A stretch of 64,000 nucleotides of DNA, from contig NZ_ATUE01000005.1 in assembly GCF_000420045.1 (NCBI RefSeq), positions 62,001-126,000 of the forward strand. Direction: 5' to 3'. The DNA is from Perlucidibaca piscinae DSM 21586 (lineage in GTDB: Bacteria; Pseudomonadota; Gammaproteobacteria; Pseudomonadales; Moraxellaceae). Under the pieces are notes generated by a model. The model was given only the letters and a program-made list of their open reading frames with translations, was not told the DNA's origin and made no database searches. A program made the translations under genes and the position numbers. Of the stretch, positions 19,185 through 28,608 are shown piece by piece; position 1 is the first letter of the stretch, and every line of letters begins with the position of its first letter.

Positions 19185-20570
19185 TCAGAACAGACGGTTG
19201 AGGCCGTTCAACGCCGCCACACGGTAGGCTTCGGCCATGGTCGGGTAGTTGAAGGTGGTGTTGGCAAAGTAGTCGATGGAATTGCCCGGCTGATTCATCA
19301 CCGCCTGACCGATGTGCACGATCTCGGACGAGTTGTTGCCGAAGCAATGGATGCCGAGAATCTCGCGCGTGTCGCGGTGGAACAGGATCTTCAGCATGCC
19401 GACCACATCCCCTGAGATCTGCGCACGCGCCAGATGCCGGAAGAAAGACTGCCCCACCTCGTAGGGAACGCGGGCATCGGTGAGCTGCTTCTCGGTACGC
19501 CCGATGCAGGAGATCTCGGGAATGGTGTAGATGCCGGTCGGCACCTCCGCCACGCGCGGCACGTCGGCGCTGCCGGCAATGTGCGCGGCGGCACAGCGGC
19601 CCTGGTCATAGGCGGCCGAGGCCAGTGCCGGCGGGCCGATGACATCGCCCACCGCGAACACGTGCGGCACCGCCGTGCGGTACTGCTCGTCGATGGCGAT
19701 CTGGCCACGGCTGTTGGCCTGCAGGCCGACCGCCTCCAGATTCAGCGTCTCGGTGTTGCCAGCGCGGCCGTTGCACCAGAGGATGGCATCGGCCTTGATC
19801 TTCTTGCCTGACTTCAGGTGCAGGATGACGTGGTCGTCATGCGTCTCGACGCGCTCGTACTCCTCCTGGTTGCGGATCAGCACGCCGAGGTCGCGCAGGT
19901 AGTGCGAGAGCGCGTCGGCGATCTCGTCATCCAGGTAGGACAGCAGCTGCGGCTGCGTGTTGACGAGGTCGACCTTGTAGCCGAGCCCGACGAAGATCGA
20001 CGCGTATTCGCAGCCGATGACCCCGGCCCCGTAGATGATCAGCTTGTGCACCGGATAGTCCAGCTGCAGGATCTTGTCGCTGTCGAACACGCGCGGGTGG
20101 CTGAAGTCGATGTCGCGCGGCTGGTAGGGCCGGCTGCCGGTGGCGATCACCGCATTGTCGAAGCCGATGCGCTCGACCACGCCCTCGTCGGTGAGCACGG
20201 CCAGGGTGTTGGCATCCTCGAAATGCGCCTTGCCGTAGTACAGGTCGACATCATTGCGTTCGAAGAAGCGCTGGTGCGTACCGACCTGGGTCTCGACGAT
20301 CTTGTGCGCGCGCGCGAGGATCTGCGCCAGCGGAATGGTCTTGATCTCGGAGTGACGCGACAGCACCGGATCACGGCGGAAGCGGCTGAGGTTGTAGACG
20401 GTCTGACGCAGTGCCTTGGAGGGAATGGTGCCGACATGGGCACAGTTGCCGCCGACTTCGCCGAGGGCATCCACCACCGCCACCCGGCGACCTTCCTTGA
20501 CCAGCTTCATGGCGGCACCCTCACCGCCGGGACCGGCACCGATCACCACCACATCGTAACGGGCATGCAT
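19185..20570 (-). CDS. sthA: Soluble pyridine nucleotide transhydrogenase
   Basis: Flavoprotein of 461 residues transferring hydride between NADPH and NAD, used to drain excess NADPH. It has the FAD site [10 protein letters not shown], the NAD(P) site [11 protein letters not shown] and a C-terminal dimer domain. At the position where dihydrolipoamide dehydrogenases have a CxxxxC redox disulfide it reads [13 protein letters not shown], with only one cysteine, which is the mark of SthA. Length fits. ATG 20570 has AGGAG upstream. The gene diverges from lipA over about 160 bases. Confidence 0.95.
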   Translation of the reverse strand: MHARYDVVVIGAGPGGEGAAMKLVKEGRRVAVVDALGEVGGNCAHVGTIPSKALRQTVYNLSRFRRDPVLSRHSEIKTIPLAQILARAHKIVETQVGTHQRFFERNDVDLYYGKAHFEDANTLAVLTDEGVVERIGFDNAVIATGSRPYQPRDIDFSHPRVFDSDKILQLDYPVHKLIIYGAGVIGCEYASIFVGLGYKVDLVNTQPQLLSYLDDEIADALSHYLRDLGVLIRNQEEYERVETHDDHVILHLKSGKKIKADAILWCNGRAGNTETLNLEAVGLQANSRGQIAIDEQYRTAVPHVFAVGDVIGPPALASAAYDQGRCAAAHIAGSADVPRVAEVPTGIYTIPEISCIGRTEKQLTDARVPYEVGQSFFRHLARAQISGDVVGMLKILFHRDTREILGIHCFGNNSSEIVHIGQAVMNQPGNSIDYFANTTFNYPTMAEAYRVAALNGLNRLF

Positions 20571-20731
20571 CGACTCATCTCCTGTTCGCAGATCGCTAGC
20601 CTACGAAATTTGTTCGACGCTGTCCGTCGGCTGTCGACCAAAGGTGCAGCAATTCTGCTCGCAAAACGCAGCTGTCCCTGAAGCAGGCGAGCGCAGGAGT
20701 GCGCTACACTCGGGCCAACAGCGAGGTCAGC

Positions 20732-21745
20732 ATGAGCGAACACAGCCAACACGCCGCCACCCCGGCCCGTCCGGCCCCCGTCGAGCAGGGCGTGAAACTG
20801 CGCGGCGCCGAGAAAATGGCGCGCATCCCGGTCAAGATCATTCCCGTCGAGGAACTGCCACGGAAGCCGGACTGGATCCGCGTGCGCATGAAGAATCCGG
20901 CCGAGGTCAGTCGCATCAAGGGCCTGCTGCGCGAGCAGAAGCTGCATACCGTGTGCGAGGAGGCGGCCTGCCCCAACCTCGCCGAATGCTTCGGCGGCGG
21001 CACCGCGACCTTCATGATCATGGGTGACATCTGCACCCGCCGCTGCCCGTTCTGCGACGTCGCCCACGGCCGCCCGAACGCGCTCGATCCCGACGAGCCG
21101 CGCCACCTCGCCGAAACGGTTGCCAACCTCAAGCTCAAGTATGTGGTGGTTACCTCGGTCGACCGCGACGACCTCAAGGACGGCGGCGCCCAGCACTTCG
21201 TCGACTGCATCACCGAAGTACGCAAGCTCAACCCGGCCACCAAGATGGAAATCCTGGTGCCGGACTTCCGCGGCCGCATGGACATCGCCCTGCGCCTGAT
21301 CAGCGAATGCCCGCCGGATGTCTTCAACCACAACATCGAGACCGTGCCGCGCCTGTACAAAGCCATCCGCCCGGGCTCCGACTACCAGCACTCGCTGCAG
21401 CTGCTCAAGCGCTTCAAGCAGGAGCGCCCGGACATCGCCACCAAGTGCGGCCTCATGGTCGGCATCGGCGAGACCGAAGAGGAGGTCATGGCCCTGCTCG
21501 ACGACCTCAAGGCGCATGACGTGGATCTGGTCACCATCGGCCAGTACCTGCAGCCGTCGAAGACGCATGCGCCGGTCGACCGCTTCGTGCATCCGGACGA
21601 GTTCGCGCGCTATGCCGAATACGGCCGCCAGCTCGGCTTCCGCAACATCGCCAGCGGACCGATGGTGCGCTCGTCCTATCATGCCGACCTGCAGTTCGCC
21701 GGCGTCGACGTGACACGCCCGCAGCCAGTCGTCAGCCCGGCATGA
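20732..21745 (+). CDS. lipA: Lipoyl synthase
   Basis: Radical SAM enzyme of 337 residues inserting two sulfurs into octanoyl groups to make lipoate. The auxiliary 4Fe-4S cluster ligands are Cys75, Cys80 and Cys86; the radical SAM cluster is Cys101, Cys105 and Cys108 (CTRRCPFC). The C-terminal RSSYHA serine ligand motif is present. ATG 20732 follows GAGG; an in-frame GTG upstream would add unrelated residues. LipB, which supplies the substrate, is encoded at 6645-7322. Confidence 0.97.
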   Translation: MSEHSQHAATPARPAPVEQGVKLRGAEKMARIPVKIIPVEELPRKPDWIRVRMKNPAEVSRIKGLLREQKLHTVCEEAACPNLAECFGGGTATFMIMGDICTRRCPFCDVAHGRPNALDPDEPRHLAETVANLKLKYVVVTSVDRDDLKDGGAQHFVDCITEVRKLNPATKMEILVPDFRGRMDIALRLISECPPDVFNHNIETVPRLYKAIRPGSDYQHSLQLLKRFKQERPDIATKCGLMVGIGETEEEVMALLDDLKAHDVDLVTIGQYLQPSKTHAPVDRFVHPDEFARYAEYGRQLGFRNIASGPMVRSSYHADLQFAGVDVTRPQPVVSPA

Positions 21746-21776
21746 TCGCAGCGCGGACAGCAGGGAAGCCGACCTG

Positions 21777-23192
21777 ATGGATTGGCCGACCTGGACCGAG
21801 ACACAGGCCTGGCTGCACGCCCACCCCGACTGGGTGCTGCTGATGGTATTCGGCCTGGCGGCGCTGGAAGCCCTGGCGGTGATCGGCTCCATCATCCCGG
21901 CCGTCCCCATCATGGTTGCGCTGACCCTGCTGGCCGGCAGCATGGACATCAATGTCTGGGCCGTGCTGACGGCCGCCGTGGCCGGCGCCATCGTCGGCGA
22001 CGGCATCAGCTATGCCATAGGCCGGCGCTTCCAGCACGACATCGAGCATGTCTGGCCCTTCCGCACCCACCCGCACTGGCTGGAGGCGAGCGAGGCCTTC
22101 GTGCAGCGCCACGGCGGCAAAGGCCTGATCATCGGTCGATTCATCGGCCCCATACGCGCCTTCGTGCCACTGGCGGCAGGCATCTTCCAGATGCCACTGC
22201 GCCGCTTCCTGTGGTTCAACGTGATTTCGGCACTGCTGTGGGCGCCACCGAACATCCTGCCTGGATACTGGGCCGGCAGCCTGGTCACGCATCCGCTGAT
22301 GCCGGGCCAGAACCAGGTCATCTTTGTCGGCAGCCTGCTGGTGGCCATCTCCCTGCTGCTCTGGTTCTACCCCTGGCTGAAGGGCAGCACGCGGCGCTGG
22401 CGCCAGGGCCATGCCCCGGTCAACCGGGGTATCTTCAAGGCGGCCGACGGCCATCCCGACAACCAGGTGCTGGCCGCCCTGTTCTGCCTCGGCGGACTGG
22501 CCGGCTTCACCCTGCTTTCGCTCAGCCTGCCCGCCCTCGCCAGCCTCGACCAGTGGCTGCTGACGCAGATGCAGGCCCTGCACCACCCCGGCATAGACCT
22601 GCTGTTTGCGGTCTTCAACGAAGCCGGCAGCTCACGTTTCCTGCTCACCTTCGGCGGCCTCTTCGGCATCTGGCTGCTGCTGCGCCAGCAGAGCCGCGCC
22701 CTGCTCTATCTGGTGCTGGTGCTTGCGCTCTGCCTGACCGTGCCCAACGGCCTCAAGCAGCTGTTCGCCATCCCCCGCCCCGAACTGGCGGCTGCCGTGC
22801 TCGACAGCTATGCCTACCCCAGCGGTCACACCTACTGGGGCATGGTTGTCTGGGGCTTCACTTATCTGCTGATCGGCCGGGCGCTGGGTGACAACGCCAG
22901 ACTCTGGCTGCTCGGCGTGACCTTGACGCTGGTGGTCTTCGTGGCCACGGCACGCGTGTTTCTGGGCTGGCACTGGAGCAGTGACGTGGCCGCGAGCCTC
23001 TGCCTGGGCCTGGCCACGCTGGGCGCACTGCGCTGGGCCTGGTATCGCCACGACGGGCTCGCGGGCATGCCTGCCTGGGAGCCCGCCCTAGCCGCCGGCA
23101 TCGCCCTGCTGATCAGTGCCTTCCTCTGGCTGCATCCGCTGCATGAGCTGACCACGCTGCCCGGCCTGGCCACCCGGAGCCTGGGCGCGTGA
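21777..23192 (+). CDS. DedA family / PAP2 phosphatase fusion membrane protein
   Basis: A 471-residue polytopic membrane protein. The N-terminal half (1-200) is a DedA/SNARE-associated domain, with HGGKGLIIGRFIGPIRAFVP. The C-terminal half (about 225-445) is a type 2 phosphatidic acid phosphatase with all three catalytic motifs: KQLFAIPRP, YPSGHTYWG and ARVFLGWHWSSD. DedA proteins take part in lipid carrier flipping and envelope homeostasis, and PAP2 enzymes dephosphorylate lipids such as undecaprenyl pyrophosphate; recycling of a lipid carrier is a fair inference. Its stop overlaps the start of the next gene by four bases. Confidence 0.85.
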   Translation: MDWPTWTETQAWLHAHPDWVLLMVFGLAALEALAVIGSIIPAVPIMVALTLLAGSMDINVWAVLTAAVAGAIVGDGISYAIGRRFQHDIEHVWPFRTHPHWLEASEAFVQRHGGKGLIIGRFIGPIRAFVPLAAGIFQMPLRRFLWFNVISALLWAPPNILPGYWAGSLVTHPLMPGQNQVIFVGSLLVAISLLLWFYPWLKGSTRRWRQGHAPVNRGIFKAADGHPDNQVLAALFCLGGLAGFTLLSLSLPALASLDQWLLTQMQALHHPGIDLLFAVFNEAGSSRFLLTFGGLFGIWLLLRQQSRALLYLVLVLALCLTVPNGLKQLFAIPRPELAAAVLDSYAYPSGHTYWGMVVWGFTYLLIGRALGDNARLWLLGVTLTLVVFVATARVFLGWHWSSDVAASLCLGLATLGALRWAWYRHDGLAGMPAWEPALAAGIALLISAFLWLHPLHELTTLPGLATRSLGA

Positions 23193-23728
23193 GCAGAGGC
23201 GTTGGCAGCGCCGCCCGCACGCTGCAGGAAGACGGCCTGGAGGTGCTGGCCGGAGCGCACACATGGACCGCCAGCCATCTTGATCTCGGCGAGGCCGCAC
23301 GCTGGCAGATGCAGCAGAAAGCGCTGCGTGCGCTGCCACGTGGCGCCTGGCGACAGCGCCTGCTGCTGGCCGCCCGACATTGGCAGCAGAGCGGTCAGGA
23401 GCGTGTGCTGCTGCAGCTTGATGGCGTCTGGCATGTGGTCACCGGGGCACGCATCCTGCAACGTCAGGATCAGGGCCTGACCGTGCTGGTACAGCAGTGC
23501 GCCACGCCGGCATCGGCACTGCTGGCGTTCTGCCGGGGCTGGCTCAGCGGCCGTCGCGGGCTGCAGGCCGTGTTGCCGATGACCTGGCATGGACAGCGCG
23601 TGGCCCTGCAAGCGCTGCCCGGCAATCATGACGTGACGATAGCGCTGGATGGCCGCAGCGCGGTCGAACTGCCACTGATCGTCACGGCGCGTCAGGGACA
23701 GAGCGCCAGCCTCAGCGGGCAGGCGTGA
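23189..23728 (+). CDS. Hypothetical protein coupled to the DedA-PAP2 gene
   Basis: A 179-residue protein I do not recognise. It starts at GTG 23189, four bases inside the preceding gene, so its translation is coupled to the DedA-PAP2 membrane protein. It has no signal peptide or clear membrane helix and is rich in Gln, Leu and Arg, with a likely beta-sheet core (RVLLQLDGVWHVVTGARI). It overlaps the convergent C39-type gene by 17 bases. A role as an accessory to its upstream partner is inferred only from the overlap. Confidence 0.6.
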   Translation: MSRGVGSAARTLQEDGLEVLAGAHTWTASHLDLGEAARWQMQQKALRALPRGAWRQRLLLAARHWQQSGQERVLLQLDGVWHVVTGARILQRQDQGLTVLVQQCATPASALLAFCRGWLSGRRGLQAVLPMTWHGQRVALQALPGNHDVTIALDGRSAVELPLIVTARQGQSASLSGQA

Positions 23729-24650
23729 CCAGAGCCTTCTCCACCGCAGCAAGCGTTTCCTGCACCACGGCAGCATCACTCAGGCGACGAGCCTGCCTGG
23801 CCCAGGTCAGTGCCTCGGCCGGACGCCCCTGACGCAGCAGCACATCCGCCAGGTTGTTGAGCAGCCAGGGTTGCTCCGGCATCACTGCAACGGCATCACG
23901 CAGCACCAGCTCGGCGGCCGCCAGCCCTTCGCGCTGTCCGCTGAGGTCAGCCCAGGCCAGCCACAACGCAACCTCGGTCGGCCAGCGCCAGGCGGCACGA
24001 CGCAATCCCGCCAGAGCGGCATCGGGCGCGACATGACGCATGGCCAGCAGAGCCGGCGTGACGTCGCTGGCACGCAGGCTGGCTGGCCAGTCCTGGCTGG
24101 TCGGCAGCAGGCGCATGGCCCAGTAGTCTCCACGCGCCCAGGTGCGCTCGAACTGCGACACGGTGAGCTCAAGCCGCCGCTCTGCCCCGGAGCGCAGGAT
24201 GACGCGCTGACGCGCGCTGTCGACGCCAATCACCACCGCGTAGTGCCAGAGCGGCGCAAACGACAGACCGTTGTTCTGCCGCACGATGACCGGACTGCCC
24301 TCCTGCAGTGCCTGCACGAGTCCGGGCAGACGCCCGCCGACCGGCACCGGCAGGAATCCGTGACGACGCGACAGCGCCTGCATTTCCTCCGCCAGCGAGC
24401 CCTGGCGTCCGGGCAGATAGAGGTGTGGCGCCAGCGCCTCGGGGCTGACGTCGTGGCCGAGACTGCCCATGACCATGGCCAGCGTGGCCGGTCCGCAGTG
24501 ATAGTCCTGCTGCGCGAAGTACGGCACCTGCGCCAGCTCGACCGCCACCGGCGTCTGCTGGCGCAGCTGCACGGCACCCGGCGTCATGCACGCGCTCAGC
24601 GACACCAGCAGCAGCGCCGGCAGGACGCCGCGCAGGATGCGCCGCCGCAC
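23712..24650 (-). CDS. C39-like cysteine peptidase lipoprotein with TPR repeats (PA2778 type)
   Basis: A 312-residue lipoprotein. Signal sequence with lipobox LSAC, then a peptidase C39-like domain (about 40-185) with the catalytic cysteine in DYHCGPATLAM, the histidine in WHYAVVIGV and a following Asp. The C-terminal third (about 200-305) is helical, with TPR-like repeats (NNLADVLLRQGRPAEAL). It resembles the conserved PA2778 family of Pseudomonas. The start is GTG at 24650, three bases after the stop of the PA2779-like gene. The substrate is unknown; a bacteriocin-processing role is not implied by context, since no exporter is nearby. Confidence 0.75.
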   Translation of the reverse strand: MRRRILRGVLPALLLVSLSACMTPGAVQLRQQTPVAVELAQVPYFAQQDYHCGPATLAMVMGSLGHDVSPEALAPHLYLPGRQGSLAEEMQALSRRHGFLPVPVGGRLPGLVQALQEGSPVIVRQNNGLSFAPLWHYAVVIGVDSARQRVILRSGAERRLELTVSQFERTWARGDYWAMRLLPTSQDWPASLRASDVTPALLAMRHVAPDAALAGLRRAAWRWPTEVALWLAWADLSGQREGLAAAELVLRDAVAVMPEQPWLLNNLADVLLRQGRPAEALTWARQARRLSDAAVVQETLAAVEKALVTPAR

Positions 24651-24653
24651 GAC

Positions 24654-25052
24654 TCAGCGCACGGAGCGGGTGAACGGGAAGACCTTGGTCAAGCCGAGCA
24701 GGTCGGTGACCAGCAGCAGCACGAAGATGAACACCAGGGCACCGACCACGCCATTGCCGGCAACACGGGCCTCGTCGAGACGACCATGCAGATCCTGCAC
24801 TTCGGCATCGCTGAGTGCCGCCACACGCTCCTCGGCCAGGCGCGGATCAACGCCGAGCGCCTGCATCTGGCTGCGGATGTCGTCGCGTTGCAGCCACTGC
24901 GCCAGCTCGGCACGCTGGCTGTCGAGCGCACTGCGCGTGGTTTCCGCCAGCACGGCTTCCGGACTGATGGAGGCTGCGGAGGCGGTCACCGAGGTCAGGC
25001 TGGTGGTCAACATGAGCACGCCCGCCAGGGCGCGATGGAAACGACTGGTCAT
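24654..25052 (-). CDS. PA2779-family small membrane protein
   Basis: A 132-residue protein with a signal peptide (ending ASA), a helical acidic middle region (30-95, with AALSDAEVQDLHGRLDEA) and a C-terminal membrane helix (about 100-118) followed by a basic tail. This layout matches the PA2779 family, whose gene constantly precedes the PA2778-like C39 lipoprotein, as it does here with a three-base gap. Function is unknown; a membrane partner or substrate of the C39 protein is the obvious guess. GAGAGGA precedes ATG 25052. Confidence 0.75.
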   Translation of the reverse strand: MTSRFHRALAGVLMLTTSLTSVTASAASISPEAVLAETTRSALDSQRAELAQWLQRDDIRSQMQALGVDPRLAEERVAALSDAEVQDLHGRLDEARVAGNGVVGALVFIFVLLLVTDLLGLTKVFPFTRSVR

Positions 25053-25095
25053 GATGGTTTTCCTCTCTATCTGGCTGCTGACGGCGGCCGCAGGC

Positions 25096-25743
25096 CTAGC
25101 CGCGATGATCTGCTACGAAGGGGTTGTGACGTCGCTCGTGGCCGATGGTTGACATGGGTCCGTGGCCCGGCACGAAACGCATCTCGTCCGGCAGACTCCA
25201 GAGCTCGCGCCGGATGGCATCGATCAGGGTCTGGTGATCGCCGAGCGGGAAGTCGGTGCGGCCGATGGAGCCGGCAAACAGCACATCCCCCACGAAGCTT
25301 ACGCCTGCGGACTCGGAAATGAACACCACATGTCCGGGCGTATGTCCGGGGCAGTGGCGCACCTGCAAGGTCTCGGCGCCAACCGTGACTTCCTCGTCCT
25401 GGTTCAGCCAGCGCGTCGGCTCGAACGCACGCGACTCGGGGAAGCGGACCATGCGCGACTGGTCGGACAGGCGCTCGATCCAGAACAGGTCATCGACATG
25501 CGGCCCCTCGATGGGCAGGTGCAGCTGCTCGGCAAGATCGGCGACAGCGCCGGCATGATCAATGTGCGCGTGGGTGACCAGCAGCTTGGTCAGCGTCAGG
25601 CCCTCGAGCGCCACCTGCTCGAGCAGATGCTCGCGCTCGCCGCCGGCGTCTATCAGTGCCGCCTCGCGCGTGCTGTCGCACCAGATCAGGGTGCAGTTCT
25701 GCTGGAACTGGGTGACGGGAAGAATGCGGAATCGCAAGGCCAT
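25096..25743 (-). CDS. Metallo-beta-lactamase-fold hydrolase (glyoxalase II-like, YcbL type)
   Basis: A 215-residue cytoplasmic enzyme with the full metal site of the superfamily: THAHIDHAG, CPGHTPGH, the bridging Asp in FVGDVLF, and PGHGPMSTIGHE. It is shorter than classical glyoxalase II, as in the YcbL/GloC group, which hydrolyses thioesters such as S-lactoylglutathione. The precise substrate is not readable. It is 18 bases downstream of the DUF4442 gene on the same strand, so the two likely form an operon. Confidence 0.85.
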   Translation of the reverse strand: MALRFRILPVTQFQQNCTLIWCDSTREAALIDAGGEREHLLEQVALEGLTLTKLLVTHAHIDHAGAVADLAEQLHLPIEGPHVDDLFWIERLSDQSRMVRFPESRAFEPTRWLNQDEEVTVGAETLQVRHCPGHTPGHVVFISESAGVSFVGDVLFAGSIGRTDFPLGDHQTLIDAIRRELWSLPDEMRFVPGHGPMSTIGHERRHNPFVADHRG

Positions 25744-25761
25744 GGCGGCGTCCTGTGCAGG

Positions 25762-26289
25762 TCAGAGGGAATGATCGGGAGCGCTGATCTCGGCAGCGGC
25801 TGGCGGCCGCCGCGCCGGCTTGAGACGCACGTACAGGGTCTTGCGGGCGCGTGCGACGACCTCGCCCGCCTCGTCCAGCACCTCGACCACGTACTCGGGT
25901 CGCACGGCCCGGCCGGAGGCGGCTGCATCACGCAGCTGACGCAGCTGGTCGGCATCCAGGCGGAAGGCGGCGCGCACCCTGCCCCGCCCCGGGCGCAGGA
26001 AATCGATCTGCGCAGCCTGGTCCCAGACCAGGTAATCGGGGCCCAGCGCACGCATCAGCATGAGCATGTAGAACGGATCGACCATGCTGTACAGGCTGCC
26101 GCCGAAGTGGGTGCCGACGGCGTTGCGGTTCCAGGGTCGCAGACGCATGACGACATCGACCGCGAGAAAGTCCGGGCTGATGTGCTCGACCCGTATGCCG
26201 GCCCCCAGATAGGGTCCGTAAAGATTGAGTCGCCACCGTGTCAGACGGGAAATCAGCGTCGCTCGCACAGCCATGACCTCGGGTATCAT
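25762..26289 (-). CDS. DUF4442 hotdog-fold protein
   Basis: A 175-residue protein of the DUF4442 family, relatives of PaaI-type thioesterases. The family features seen are LRPWNRNAVGTHFGGSLYSM, which includes the hotdog helix, and YVVEVLDEAGEVVARARKTLYV near the end. Acyl-thioester binding or hydrolysis is likely but unproven. Start ATG 26289 lies only 32 bases from divergent yajQ; a later in-frame ATG at 26274 would leave more room for promoters. A second DUF4442 protein is encoded at 27768-28265. Confidence 0.75.
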   Translation of the reverse strand: MIPEVMAVRATLISRLTRWRLNLYGPYLGAGIRVEHISPDFLAVDVVMRLRPWNRNAVGTHFGGSLYSMVDPFYMLMLMRALGPDYLVWDQAAQIDFLRPGRGRVRAAFRLDADQLRQLRDAAASGRAVRPEYVVEVLDEAGEVVARARKTLYVRLKPARRPPAAAEISAPDHSL

Positions 26290-26321
26290 GTGGGCAGGTT
26301 AGTCAGGGAGAGCAATTTACC

Positions 26322-26810
26322 ATGCCGTCGTTTGATGTCGTCTCGGAACTCGAGGCCTTCGAAGTCAATCATGCCGTGCAGAACACCACCAAGGAGATCG
26401 CCACCCGCTTCGATTTCCGTGGCGCCGATGCCAAGGTCGAGCTGAACGAGAAGAACAAGGAAATCAAGATCAGCGCCGAAGCCGACTTCCAGGTCGACCA
26501 GGTACGCGCCATGCTCGAGGCCCACCTGATCAAGCGCAAGGTCGATCCGCAGGTGCTCGACGCGCAGAAGCTCGAGCCGTCGGGCAAGCACGTGAACCAG
26601 GTCATCAAGCTCAAGGACGGCCTGGACTCCGACACCGCCAAGAAGATCGTCAAGCTGCTCAAGGAAAACGGCTTCAAGGTGCAGGCCAGCATCCAGGGCG
26701 ACAAGGTGCGCGTGACCGACAAGAAGCGCGACGCCCTGCAGGACGTCATGGCGTTCCTGCGCCAGCAGAGCCTGGGCCTGCCGCTGCAGTTCAACAACTT
26801 CAAGGATTGA
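26322..26810 (+). CDS. yajQ: YajQ-family nucleotide-binding protein
   Basis: A 162-residue cytoplasmic protein with two ferredoxin-like halves. Family-specific segments include MPSFDVVSELEAFEVNHAVQ at the start, EIATRFDFRG, and KDGLDSDTAKKIVKLLK. YajQ relatives bind cyclic di-GMP in Xanthomonas and affect virulence and phage gene expression elsewhere. Length is exact for the family. A purine-rich GGGAGAG precedes the start. Confidence 0.95.
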   Translation: MPSFDVVSELEAFEVNHAVQNTTKEIATRFDFRGADAKVELNEKNKEIKISAEADFQVDQVRAMLEAHLIKRKVDPQVLDAQKLEPSGKHVNQVIKLKDGLDSDTAKKIVKLLKENGFKVQASIQGDKVRVTDKKRDALQDVMAFLRQQSLGLPLQFNNFKD

Positions 26811-26849
26811 CCGTGCTATAAGAGGGCAACCCATCGCGCGGAGATCGCC

Positions 26850-27704
26850 ATGCCTCCCGGCGTTGCCATCCAGGTGCTGCTGCCAGTTGCCCTCTTCGTC
26901 ATCCTGTTCAGCCTCGGGCTTGCCCTGGTTCCCGATGACTTCCGGCGCGTCGTGCGCTACCCGCGCGGCGTCGCCATCGGCCTCGGCAACCTGCTGCTGG
27001 TGTCGCCGCTGCTGGCCTTCTCGCTCGCCATCGTGTTCCGGCTGCCGCCCGAGCTCGCGGTCGGCATGGTCCTGCTCGGCGCCTCGCCGGGGGGCACCAC
27101 GGCCAACATGCTGACGCATCTGGCGCGCGGCGACACGGCGCTGTCGGTGACCCTGACCGCGATCAGCAGCCTCGCCGCAGTGCTCACCGTGCCGCTGATG
27201 CTGGGACTGGCGACCGGCTACTTCGGCGCCGATGACAGCCCCCTGTCGCTGTCCATGCTGCCCATCGTGATCAAGATCCTCGCCATCACCCTGCTGCCCC
27301 TGTCCCTGGGCATGCTGGTGCGGCAACGCGCCGGTACCTGGGCTGCGCGGCACGAGGCCGGAGCCAAGCGTCTCGCCATGGGTTTCTTCGTGCTGGTGGT
27401 GGTCGCCGCGATCTGGTCGGAGTGGCCGACCATCGCCGACAACCTCGCGCAGGTCGGTCCGGCCGTGCTCTGCCTTAACGTGCTGGCGATGACCGTGAGC
27501 TTCGCGCTGTCACGGGTGGGCGGCCTCGATGGCCCGCAGTCCACCGCCGTCAGCATCGAGCTGGGCGTGCACAACACCACGCTGGCGATGGCGGTGGGTG
27601 CCATGGTGGCGCCGGCAATGATCATCCCGGCGGCGGTCTACGGCCTGTTCATGTTCATCACCGCCGGGGTGTTCGCGCGCTGGATGCATCATCGCAACGC
27701 GTGA
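26850..27704 (+). CDS. Bile acid:sodium symporter family (BASS) transporter
   Basis: A 284-residue inner-membrane protein with nine or ten hydrophobic segments. The BASS hallmark GASPGGTTANMLTHLARGD, near the crossing point of the two core helices, and the late IELGVHNTTLAMAVG are both seen. Bacterial members carry organic anions such as pantoate, pyruvate or bile-acid-like compounds with sodium; the substrate here is unknown. It follows yajQ by 39 bases and may be read with it. Confidence 0.88.
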   Translation: MPPGVAIQVLLPVALFVILFSLGLALVPDDFRRVVRYPRGVAIGLGNLLLVSPLLAFSLAIVFRLPPELAVGMVLLGASPGGTTANMLTHLARGDTALSVTLTAISSLAAVLTVPLMLGLATGYFGADDSPLSLSMLPIVIKILAITLLPLSLGMLVRQRAGTWAARHEAGAKRLAMGFFVLVVVAAIWSEWPTIADNLAQVGPAVLCLNVLAMTVSFALSRVGGLDGPQSTAVSIELGVHNTTLAMAVGAMVAPAMIIPAAVYGLFMFITAGVFARWMHHRNA

Positions 27705-27767
27705 GCGCATGACGGTCGCCAGTGCTAGGATGACGGCTTTCCGAAACCCGAGCACCGGAGTCCCCGC

Positions 27768-28265
27768 ATGCCCATCCAGAACGCCCTGACCCGCGCCATC
27801 GCCCCGCTAGCCTCCCTGCCGAACAGTCTGCGCGTACGCGCGGCATCACTGATGTTCGGCACCGTGGTGCCGTTCGTGGGCACCAGCGGACTGCGCTACG
27901 AGGAACTTGCCGCTCACCGCGTGGTGGTGTCGGTGCGCAACCGCCGCAAGGTGCAGAACCACATCAAGGGCGTTCATGCGGCAGCCATGGCCCTGCTCGC
28001 CGAAACCGCCACCGGCTTCGTGGTCGGCATGAACCTGAGTGACGACAAGCTGCCCCTGATCAAGTCCCTGCACGTGGATTACACGCGCCGCAGCGTCGGC
28101 GACATGCGCGCGGTCGCGACCCTGACCGACGAGCAGATCGCGCTGATCCATCGCGAGCCCAAGGGCGAGGTCACCGTGCCGGTCATCGTCACCGACGAGT
28201 CCGGGCAGGAGCCGGTGCAGTGCACCATGGTCTGGGCCTGGGTGCCCAAGAAGCGCGATCAGTAA
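27768..28265 (+). CDS. DUF4442 / PaaI-like hotdog protein
   Basis: A 165-residue hotdog-fold protein. The hot-dog helix region NHIKGVHAAAMALLAETATGF and the strand LPLIKSLHVDYTRRSVGDM are visible. It is distinct from the DUF4442 protein at 25762-26289 and probably binds another acyl thioester. CGGAG precedes ATG 27768. The stop overlaps the convergent slyX gene by seven bases. Confidence 0.75.
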   Translation: MPIQNALTRAIAPLASLPNSLRVRAASLMFGTVVPFVGTSGLRYEELAAHRVVVSVRNRRKVQNHIKGVHAAAMALLAETATGFVVGMNLSDDKLPLIKSLHVDYTRRSVGDMRAVATLTDEQIALIHREPKGEVTVPVIVTDESGQEPVQCTMVWAWVPKKRDQ

Positions 28266-28462
28266 TGCGGCGGCGTCTCGTCGACAGGCTCCGCGGGCAG
28301 GCCGGTCGCCTGCAGTGACTTGATCTGCTGGTAGATCAGGCGCAACTCGTCCTGCAGCAGGTCGAGCTGGCGTTGCTGGCTGGCCACCGTCTGGTTCAGG
28401 GCCTCGAGCAGATCGTCCTGGAAGGCGACCTTGACCTCCAGTTCCGTGACGCGATCGTTCAT
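28259..28462 (-). CDS. slyX: SlyX-family protein
   Basis: A 67-residue protein that is almost wholly coiled coil: heptad-like spacing runs from VTELEVKVAFQDDLLEAL to LIYQQIKSLQ, followed by a proline-rich tail ending PPHY, the usual SlyX ending. Function is unknown. ATG 28462 is chosen over an upstream TTG because AGGAG lies 8 bases before it. Confidence 0.9.
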   Translation of the reverse strand: MNDRVTELEVKVAFQDDLLEALNQTVASQQRQLDLLQDELRLIYQQIKSLQATGLPAEPVDETPPHY

Positions 28463-28608
28463 GGCGGGTCTCCTGGCTGACGACAACAGGAACAGTGTAG
28501 CGTGTCGGCGACATGCGCGCCGCCCGGAAGCGTCGCGTGCATGGCAAACGCCTGCGCGCAGCCGGCATTTGCTAGACTGTGCGCCAGTTTTCGCGAGTAC
28601 CCCGTGTC

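Noticed and set aside
19185..20570. Dihydrolipoamide dehydrogenase as the identity of this flavoprotein
   Set aside because: The CxxxxC redox disulfide is missing (GGNCAHVG has one cysteine), which fits SthA instead.
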